Of a stretch of 37,281 nt of DNA, positions 32,042-37,281 are shown piece after piece. Every line of letters begins with the position of its first letter. Position 1 is the first letter of the stretch. A program made the translations under genes and the position numbers. Source of the DNA: Bacteroidota bacterium (GTDB taxonomy: Bacteria > Bacteroidota > Ignavibacteria > Tepidaquicellales > Tepidaquicellaceae); the NCBI GenBank assembly GCA_021286895.1, contig JAJTBN010000005.1:1-37281 (forward strand). Direction: 5' to 3'. Under the pieces are notes generated by a model. The model ran no database searches. It was given only the letters and a program-made list of their open reading frames with translations, and was not told where the DNA came from.

Positions 32042-32887
32042 ATGAATACTAAATTACTTTTAACGGCATTCTGTATTTTTTTAGTTATGCCGGGATTCTT
32101 GTATTCTCAGGATTTTATCAGGGTCGGACTTTCGCACGATTTCAAGAAAAAAACCGCGATTGAAACCTTCTCACTGGATTTGAACATGACCGAAAAGGAA
32201 GACGCGGCGCCGGTTAAATATTTCCTGTTTAACTCGAAAGGTTTTTATCTGCTGCCTTCTTCCAGTGTAAACCTCGGAGACGGAATAACATCCTCCGAAA
32301 ACAATGTGATGGCTCAGATAAAGGCAGGCAAAATGTTCTTTGGCTCTCCTTTTCACGCTTTCAGCAGGAACAATTCATTTGTCTTAAATGAATCGATAGA
32401 GCTGAATCCGTCATATAATTCGGACAAGAATTTCGAAGAGAAGACCGCGTATGCTCAGATAAAAATTCCGGTTACTCTAATCGGCTCCGTTTCGAACGGA
32501 AATCCGGATAATCCCGGTATAGTTGAAGCGTTCGTCGTTTCGTTCGGACCCTTTACGAATATCGGTTACAGGTGGAGCAGGGAATTAGATATTAATAAAC
32601 TTTATTCTACTGCCGGACTCTTCCTTGATTTCAGGCAAAGGAACATGACAGAAATCGATTGCGCGGAAGTTGATGATTTATCTTTCAGGGTATGCGGAAA
32701 TATATATTATATCGCCTCGGATATATACGACCTGAACAAAGACAGATACGCGGGATTTCTGAAAGCGTCCGTGATAAAGCGTATATTGAAAAAAACGTAT
32801 CTTGGATTGTGCTATAAATACGGAAACGATAATCCGTTATATACCACCATCAACACTCTGGAGTTGTCTTTTGCCGTGAATTACTGA
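32042..32887 (+). CDS. Secreted or outer-membrane protein of unknown function
   Basis: The 281-residue protein has a signal peptide (1-23, ending LYSQ). The mature part has many alternating hydrophobic stretches (IRVGLSHDFKKKTAIETFSL, AGLFLDFRQRNMTEI). It ends in an alternating strand with a terminal aromatic (TLELSFAVNY), a pattern seen in outer-membrane beta-barrels. This is suggestive only. It is the last of three unrecognised plus-strand genes and is convergent with era, 6 bp away. Confidence 0.7.
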   Translation: MNTKLLLTAFCIFLVMPGFLYSQDFIRVGLSHDFKKKTAIETFSLDLNMTEKEDAAPVKYFLFNSKGFYLLPSSSVNLGDGITSSENNVMAQIKAGKMFFGSPFHAFSRNNSFVLNESIELNPSYNSDKNFEEKTAYAQIKIPVTLIGSVSNGNPDNPGIVEAFVVSFGPFTNIGYRWSRELDINKLYSTAGLFLDFRQRNMTEIDCAEVDDLSFRVCGNIYYIASDIYDLNKDRYAGFLKASVIKRILKKTYLGLCYKYGNDNPLYTTINTLELSFAVNY

Positions 32888-32893
32888 CGTTTA

Positions 32894-33778
32894 TCAAAAA
32901 TTGCTCTTCAGAAACCTGATGTCTTTGCGCCAGTCCTTGCGGACCTTGACGAAAAGTTTCAGGAAGACTTCCTTGCCGAGAAAATCTTCTATACCTTTTC
33001 TCGACATCTCTCCGAGTTTCTTTATCATTTCGCCGTTCTTTCCGAGAATTATCATCTTCTGCGATTCGCGTTCGAGTATAATATCGGCGTTTATATAATC
33101 TTTCTGTCCGAAATCCCTTACCTTGAATTCGCGCACGTCCACAAAAACACTGTACGGGACTTCTTCTTTGTACAACGTTAGTATGTTCTCTCGTATGATT
33201 TCCGATACGAAGAACTTTTCCGGCTTGTCGGTAAGAGTATCCGCGTCGTAATAGAAATCGCCTTCCGGCAGAAGTTCGATTATGCGGGCTTTAAGTGTAT
33301 CGAGGTTGTATTTTGCCTTCGCGGAAACGGGAATAATATCGTTAAACCCGAATTCGTCGCGTAGTTCTATCATTTTCTTCTGAATGTTCTCCTGAGGAAT
33401 CAGGTCGACTTTGTTCAGCACGACGATTCTCGGCATTCCCTTGAAATCCTTGTGAAAGTCTGATTCGATTTTCTTTACGTCGTTCAGGTTTATGTTCTGA
33501 GCGTCGAGTATGTAAACAAGCACGTCCGCCTCCTTGAACGATGCTTTAATTTCCTTCAGCATGAACTTCTGCATCTCGTACTTGGGCTCCAGTATGCCCG
33601 GCGTGTCCATGAAAATTATCTGGTGGTCCTTTCCCGTAAGTATCCCGAGTATCTTGTTTCTCGTAGTCTGTACCTTGGGGTTAACGACCGAAAGCCTGAA
33701 GTCGAGCATCGCGTTCATTAACGTCGACTTGCCCGCGTTCGGTTTTCCAATCAGTGCTGTGTAACCGCTTTTAATCAA
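32894..33778 (-). CDS. era: GTPase Era
   Basis: Era binds the 3' end of 16S rRNA and acts in small-subunit maturation. The GTPase motifs are G1 GKPNAGKS (11-18; most Era proteins have GRPNVGKS), G3 DTPG (58-61), G4 NKVD (122-125) and G5 SAK (152-154). The C-terminal KH domain carries GKNGEMIKKLG and ends VKVRKDWRKDI. Length (294 residues) is normal. The start is a TTG three codons before the usual SGYTALIG strand; no ATG is near. AT-rich repeat sequence begins 2 bp upstream, so there is no Shine-Dalgarno. The transcript leader would include a minisatellite array. Confidence 0.96.
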   Translation of the reverse strand: MIKSGYTALIGKPNAGKSTLMNAMLDFRLSVVNPKVQTTRNKILGILTGKDHQIIFMDTPGILEPKYEMQKFMLKEIKASFKEADVLVYILDAQNINLNDVKKIESDFHKDFKGMPRIVVLNKVDLIPQENIQKKMIELRDEFGFNDIIPVSAKAKYNLDTLKARIIELLPEGDFYYDADTLTDKPEKFFVSEIIRENILTLYKEEVPYSVFVDVREFKVRDFGQKDYINADIILERESQKMIILGKNGEMIKKLGEMSRKGIEDFLGKEVFLKLFVKVRKDWRKDIRFLKSNF

Positions 33779-33780
33779 TT

Positions 33781-33811
33781 TGTAATTAGTAATTAATAAT
33801 TAGTAATTATG
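33781..33811. repeat. Left AT-rich flank of the minisatellite (TAATTAGTAATTA type)
   Basis: The sequence is built from AATTAGT/AATTAAT 7-mers. It is an inverted counterpart of 34161-34199; at least 19 bp match exactly (AATTACTAATTATTAATTA on the inverse strand). It reaches to within 2 bp of the era start codon. Confidence 0.7.
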
Positions 33812-33830
33812 TTCGTTATTTTAATTTCAG

Positions 33831-34142
33831 CAATATAACCCGACCCTTCACGGCTAATTGCCGTAATGGAAATGTCAAATTAATTCTTGCAATATAACCC
33901 GACCCTTCACGGCTAATTGTCGTAATGGAAATGTCGAATTAATTCTTGTAATATACCCCGACCCTTCACGGCTAATTGCCGTAATGGAAATGTCAAATTA
34001 ATTCTTGCAATATAACCCGACCCTTCACGGCTAATTGCCGTAATGGAAATGTCAATATACCCCTGTCCTTCACTGCCAATTACCGTAAAGGAAATGTCAA
34101 TATACCCCTGTCCTTCACTGCCAATTACCGTAAAGGAAATGT
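33831..34142. repeat. Minisatellite: three 59-bp and three 45-bp tandem units
   Basis: Units start at 33831, 33890, 33949 (59 bp each) and 34008, 34053, 34098 (45 bp each). The short units lack the 14-bp tail CAAATTAATTCTTG. Units 1-4 share the body ACCCTTCACGGCTAATTGCC, in which ACGGC-TAATT-GCCGT forms a hairpin (unit 2 has one G-T pair). Unit 4 has that body but the short length. Units 5 and 6 are identical to each other and have a diverged body (CCTTCACTGCCAATTACCGT). There are no spacers, so this is not CRISPR. Confidence 0.95.
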
Positions 34143-34160
34143 TAAATGAACCTGAACAGA

Positions 34161-34199
34161 AATAATTATTAATTATTAATTACTAATTATTAATTATTT
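34161..34199. repeat. Right AT-rich flank of the minisatellite
   Basis: AATTATTAATTACTAATTATT-type sequence inversely repeats the left flank. It overlaps the last codons and stop (IINN*) of the OB-fold lipoprotein gene, so the repeat forms the end of that coding sequence. Confidence 0.7.
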
Positions 34200-34689
34200 T
34201 AATCTGTTCTTTCCCGTTCATAATAATCTGCGGCTTTCCCTTGTACTGTCCGATTCTTCCCCTGACCTCGACGTTTTTTCCCTTGAACCTGTTCAGGTCG
34301 CCGAACTGCTCGTACTTGTCGGGGAAGACGACCGCCGTAAAAATATTCCCGGGATACCGTTTCTCAAAATTCAGGTACGCGACTTTTTCCCTTACATTAA
34401 CTTCCGCCACGTAACCCGTTACAAGGGCGTTCTGCCCGATTTTACCGCTCGTTTCGGAAGATTTCAGTTTGATGTACTCTTCCGTCGATTTGTTTTGTTT
34501 CTGCAGGTTGCTGCCTGCGGTCTGATTCTCGCTTGCTGTCTCCTTCTTAACGGGCGCGTCGTCTGAACGGAGCTCCTCCTTTTGCACAGTATTCGGCTCC
34601 TCCTTTTTCGAAACAATCACTTCTTCTTTCTTCTTCCCGCACCCGTTCAGCAAAAAGACAACAACAAGAAGAAATATTGTGTTTCTCAT
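34183..34689 (-). CDS. Lipoprotein with OB-fold (tRNA_anti-like) domain
   Basis: A lipoprotein signal ends at LLNGC (Cys17), followed by a Lys/Glu-rich linker (about 18-70). The C-terminal domain (about 72-168) has the OB-fold order QNALVTGYVAEVNVREKVAY, FTAVVFPDKYEQFG, GKNVEVRGRIGQYKGKPQII. It resembles OB domains that occur with surface nucleases or alone. Nucleic-acid binding at the cell surface is possible but inferred. Its ATG overlaps the stop of the TPR gene by 1 nt (TAATG), so the two are translationally coupled. Its stop lies in an AT-rich repeat. Confidence 0.82.
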   Translation of the reverse strand: MRNTIFLLVVVFLLNGCGKKKEEVIVSKKEEPNTVQKEELRSDDAPVKKETASENQTAGSNLQKQNKSTEEYIKLKSSETSGKIGQNALVTGYVAEVNVREKVAYLNFEKRYPGNIFTAVVFPDKYEQFGDLNRFKGKNVEVRGRIGQYKGKPQIIMNGKEQIKIINN

Positions 34690-35531
34690 TATTTATTGGT
34701 TAGTTTCTCCTTTGCTTCTTTGTAATAATCAAGCACCGACTTGTCGTTCCAGAGTTCGGGCTTGAGTTTAAGCCCGTATTCCATATCGCCTACTGCTTTC
34801 TTGTAGTCGCCCATCGCGAGATAAAGTATTCCTCGTCTTATAAATACCTCGCCGTCCGAAGGGTCAAGTTCTTCGGCTTTTTTATAATCCTCCATTGCCT
34901 TATCGTAGTTCTTAAGGTACTTGTATATCGTGCCCCTGAAGTAATAACTCTTCGCTATGGAAGGGTTTGCCGAAATCGCCTTGTTCGCGTCAACGAGCGC
35001 TTCTTCGTACTTATCGAGATTCATGTAAAGAGCGCCGCGGTTCCAGTAAGTGTCGACATACATCGGGTCGTATTCCTCCGCTTTGTCAAACGTAGCGAAG
35101 GATTCCGGAAGTTTGTTAAGATATCCGTACAGAGTCCCGAGCGAATTAAGGCTCATCATGTCTTTCGGGTCGAGCGTCAGCGCCGCGTTCAGGTCCTTAA
35201 AAGCGTTTTCAACGTCGTTCTTGAACATATACGCCGCCCCGCGGTTGCTGTACGCGCGCATGAAATCCTTTTTGTTTTCGATGGCTTTCGAAAAATTCCC
35301 TATCGCTTTGTCAAAATCTTTGCGCATCATGTAAATGAAACCGATTGAATTATACGCCTCGGCTTCATTCGGGTTCTTCTTTATAATTATGTTAAAGTAA
35401 CTCAGTGCCGTTTCATAATCCTTATTCGATATCGCTTCATTACCTTTTCTGTAAAGTGTGTCGATTGACTGGGTGAATGCCGCGGAATAAAGGGAAATGA
35501 AAATAACGATAAGCAATAAAGTTTTTTTCAT
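34689..35531 (-). CDS. Secreted tetratricopeptide repeat (TPR) protein
   Basis: I chose the ATG at 35531 because it starts a clear signal peptide (MKKTLLLIVIFISLYSAAFT). A longer frame would overlap the aldehyde dehydrogenase gene with unlikely sequence. The 280-residue protein has seven or more TPR units, for example AEAYNSIGFIYMMRKDFDKA, AYSNRGAAYMFKNDVENAFK, DTYWNRGALYMNLDKYEEAL and VFIRRGILYLAMGDYKKAVG. TPRs mediate protein-protein contacts; the partner is unknown. It is coupled to the OB-fold lipoprotein gene, so the two may act together at the envelope. Confidence 0.9.
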   Translation of the reverse strand: MKKTLLLIVIFISLYSAAFTQSIDTLYRKGNEAISNKDYETALSYFNIIIKKNPNEAEAYNSIGFIYMMRKDFDKAIGNFSKAIENKKDFMRAYSNRGAAYMFKNDVENAFKDLNAALTLDPKDMMSLNSLGTLYGYLNKLPESFATFDKAEEYDPMYVDTYWNRGALYMNLDKYEEALVDANKAISANPSIAKSYYFRGTIYKYLKNYDKAMEDYKKAEELDPSDGEVFIRRGILYLAMGDYKKAVGDMEYGLKLKPELWNDKSVLDYYKEAKEKLTNK

Positions 35532-35550
35532 CGCGTTATTGATTAAGTAA

Positions 35551-35573
35551 GGCGGCCGGGATATCCGGCCGCC
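35551..35573. terminator. GC-rich hairpin between the aldehyde dehydrogenase and TPR genes
   Basis: GGCGGCCGG and CCGGCCGCC pair perfectly (9 bp) around a 5-nt loop. It is a probable terminator of the minus-strand aldehyde dehydrogenase gene (stop at 35585), but no good T-tract follows on that strand. It lies 20 nt before the TPR gene start. Confidence 0.6.
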
Positions 35574-35584
35574 GTATTTTCCGT

Positions 35585-37093
35585 TTAATAATTGTCTATC
35601 TGTGCTCTCTGAAGTTTGCCTGAATAGTCGATGTATACCGCTTTCCATTCAGTGTAGAAATCATATACCGTCCATCCGCCTTCGCGGTGACCGTTTCCTG
35701 TCGCTTTCACGCCGCCGAAAGGCATGTGGGCTTCAGCGCCGATTGTCGCGCCGTTTATGTATGTGATGCCCGCCTGTATGTCGCGCACCGCTCTGAACGC
35801 GTCGTTAACGTCGTTAGTGAATATGCTCGATGAGAGGCCGTATTCAGTTCCGTTGAGAATCTCAACCGCTTCGTCAAGCGATTTGCATTTAAGCACCGCG
35901 AGAACCGGTCCGAAAATTTCTTCCTTCGCGATTCTCATGTCGGGAGTAACATCCTTGAATATGGTCGGTTTGTAGAACCAGCCTTTTGCGAGATTTCCTT
36001 CTTTGGCGTAATCGCCGCCCGCTATGAGTGTCGCTTTGTCTTCCTTGAGTCCAATCTGAACGTAATCGTTTACGGTTTCCCTCTGCGCTTCGCTTACACA
36101 CGGTCCGACGTCGACTCCCTTGTCGTTTCCGTATCCGAGTTTAAGTTTGTTGACTCTTTCGGTGAGCATGCCGAGGAACTTGTCGTGAATCTTTTCGTGA
36201 AGTATGAGCCTCGAAGTCGCGGTGCATCTCTGACCCGTCGTTCCGAAAGCGCCCCAGAGAACCGCTTCGAGGGCGAGGTCGAGATTCGCGTCGTCCATGA
36301 CAATCTGCGCGTTCTTGCCGCCGAGTTCGAGGGAAACTCTCTTGAGTTCTCTTCCGCCCACCTCGTTGATTCTCTTGCCGACTGCCGTCGAGCCTGTGAA
36401 TGAAATAAAATCGATTTCCTTGTTTTCGAGGAAGCATTCGCCGACTACTCTGCCGCTTCCGTGAACGAGATTCAAAACTCCGGGGATGTAGTCTTTGCCG
36501 AGAACTTCATGCATTGCCTCGTCTATAATCTTTACCAGCGTGTTCGCCGTTTTCGGGGTAAGTTCCGCGGGTTTGAAAACCACCGTGTTTCCGGATACAA
36601 GCGCCGGGAAAATTTTCCATGTCGGAATTGCCATCGGGAAATTCCATGGCGTGATAATTCCGCCTACGCCGATGGGAATTCTGAAACTGAGATTCATCTT
36701 GTTCGGCAGTTCACTCGGAGCGTTCATTCCGAAAAGCCTCCTGCCCTCTGAAGCCGCGTAATACGCGGTGTCAATGCCTTCCTGCGTGTCGCCTTTTGTT
36801 TCCGCGAAGACCTTTCCCATTTCGCGAGTCATTTCGAACGCTATGTCGTCTTTCCTTTGAAGCATTATATCGCCGACAATCTTGAGCACATCGCCTCTCT
36901 TGGGGGCAGGTACAAGGCGCCATTTTTTAAACGCTTCTCTTGCCGCTTTTACCGCTTCGTTAACGTCTTCCTTTGTCGATGAAGGGAAATATCCTATTAA
37001 ATCTTCCGTGTTTGCAGGGTTTCTGTTTTCGGTGTATTTGCCGCTTTTAGAGTCTTTCCATTCGCCGTTGATAAAATTCTTAAAGTAGTCCAT
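35585..37093 (-). CDS. NAD(P)-dependent aldehyde dehydrogenase
   Basis: Aldehyde dehydrogenases oxidise aldehydes to acids. The 502-residue protein has the full family layout: PWNF with Asn151 of the oxyanion hole, VVFKPAEL (171-178) and FTGSTAVGK (232-240) in the cofactor site, LELGGK with the general base Glu256, and the catalytic Cys290 in TTGQRC. The C-terminus GGWTVYDFYTEWKAVYIDYS is conserved in close relatives. Sequence style suggests a semialdehyde dehydrogenase (2-oxoglutarate semialdehyde or aminoadipate semialdehyde type), but the substrate cannot be fixed. It starts at an ATG and is the first gene of a minus-strand run with the TPR and lipoprotein genes, separated by a GC-rich hairpin. 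Confidence 0.92.
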   Translation of the reverse strand: MDYFKNFINGEWKDSKSGKYTENRNPANTEDLIGYFPSSTKEDVNEAVKAAREAFKKWRLVPAPKRGDVLKIVGDIMLQRKDDIAFEMTREMGKVFAETKGDTQEGIDTAYYAASEGRRLFGMNAPSELPNKMNLSFRIPIGVGGIITPWNFPMAIPTWKIFPALVSGNTVVFKPAELTPKTANTLVKIIDEAMHEVLGKDYIPGVLNLVHGSGRVVGECFLENKEIDFISFTGSTAVGKRINEVGGRELKRVSLELGGKNAQIVMDDANLDLALEAVLWGAFGTTGQRCTATSRLILHEKIHDKFLGMLTERVNKLKLGYGNDKGVDVGPCVSEAQRETVNDYVQIGLKEDKATLIAGGDYAKEGNLAKGWFYKPTIFKDVTPDMRIAKEEIFGPVLAVLKCKSLDEAVEILNGTEYGLSSSIFTNDVNDAFRAVRDIQAGITYINGATIGAEAHMPFGGVKATGNGHREGGWTVYDFYTEWKAVYIDYSGKLQRAQIDNY

Positions 37094-37190
37094 ATATTAG
37101 TTTAAAGGTTTATTTTCGTAGATTTTATAAAATATGTAATAGGCATGAGATTAAAAATTCAAAATTTAGGTGGCTAATAAGAGATTTTCT

Positions 37191-37270
37191 GCCACGGATT
37201 ATCACGGATTCCACGGATTAAGAGCAGGCTTTTGTTTTTAAATCCGTTTTAATCTGTGTCAATCTGTGGC
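37191..37270. repeat. 10-bp-period palindrome, copy A
   Basis: The left arm reads GCCACGGATT ATCACGGATT, then CCACGGATTA AGAGC. The right arm read inward is GCCACAGATT GACACAGATT, then AAAACGGATT. The arms can form a long imperfect hairpin. It is the best-kept gene-less copy and shares AGAGC with copy B at 14650. It lies upstream of the aldehyde dehydrogenase gene. Confidence 0.75.
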
Positions 37271-37281
37271 AAAAGATTATC

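Noticed and set aside
33831-34142. CRISPR-like array
   Set aside because: The units abut one another with no unique spacers, come in two lengths, and no cas genes are near. It is a minisatellite.
35532-35648. Longer N-terminus for the TPR protein
   Set aside because: It would overlap the aldehyde dehydrogenase gene and put a perfect signal peptide in the interior of the protein.
36141-36437. Frames within the aldehyde dehydrogenase gene
   Set aside because: They are other-frame shadows of a strongly conserved gene and have Arg-rich, low-complexity translations.

Overview
The window looks like a chromosomal segment of a member of the Ignavibacteriota or a close relative in the Bacteroidota/Chlorobiota group. 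Three secreted proteins end in type IX secretion (T9SS) type A sorting domains with the 'NYPNPFNP'-like signature, CcoN and CcoO are fused, recognisable Shine-Dalgarno sequences are scarce, TTG and GTG starts are common, and a TAnnTTTG-like -7 element (TATTTTTG) precedes three genes. This placement is inferred from gene content only.

Left part (1-9,440): a lipoprotein, a T9SS-exported S15/CocE-type hydrolase, L-serine dehydratase, a membrane-anchored di-heme cytochrome c, an L-2-hydroxyglutarate oxidase (LhgO) and a second T9SS cargo protein with a GATase-like domain. The gaps hold strong hairpins, including a duplicated terminator flanking a 34-nt stem-loop.

Respiratory part (9,440-15,178): a compact cbb3 oxidase operon, ccoNO (fused)-ccoQ-ccoP-ccoG-ccoH. 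It is interrupted by a 515-bp unit (12,606-13,120) made of a GxxExxY-family gene between near-perfect 24-bp terminal inverted repeats. The repeats have an internal 10-bp period. The same 10-bp architecture recurs as gene-less palindromes between ccoG and ccoH and at the right edge of the window. This is the best candidate here for an undescribed mobile unit.

Accessory part (15,137-19,400): two 97% identical 459-bp direct repeats (3' tail of ccoH plus a complete OsmC-type gene) bracket about 2.9 kb of AT-rich DNA. That DNA carries a T9SS YCF48-like propeller protein, a decayed fragment of a paralogue, a possible structured RNA, and a secreted protein cut off by a palindrome. A HicAB toxin-antitoxin pair follows.

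Housekeeping part (19,555-29,657): an alanine-aminotransferase-like enzyme, ThpR, then a tightly packed plus-strand run mazG-NUDIX-dacB-clpS-like-TPR protein-uvrB-secreted protein (nucleotide sanitation, cell wall, proteolysis, DNA repair).

Right part (29,658-37,281): an isoprenylcysteine-methyltransferase-like membrane enzyme, three unrecognised genes, era, a six-unit minisatellite (59/45 bp) between AT-rich inverted repeats in the era leader, an OB-fold lipoprotein, a TPR protein and an aldehyde dehydrogenase. No rRNA, tRNA, CRISPR array or intact transposase was seen.
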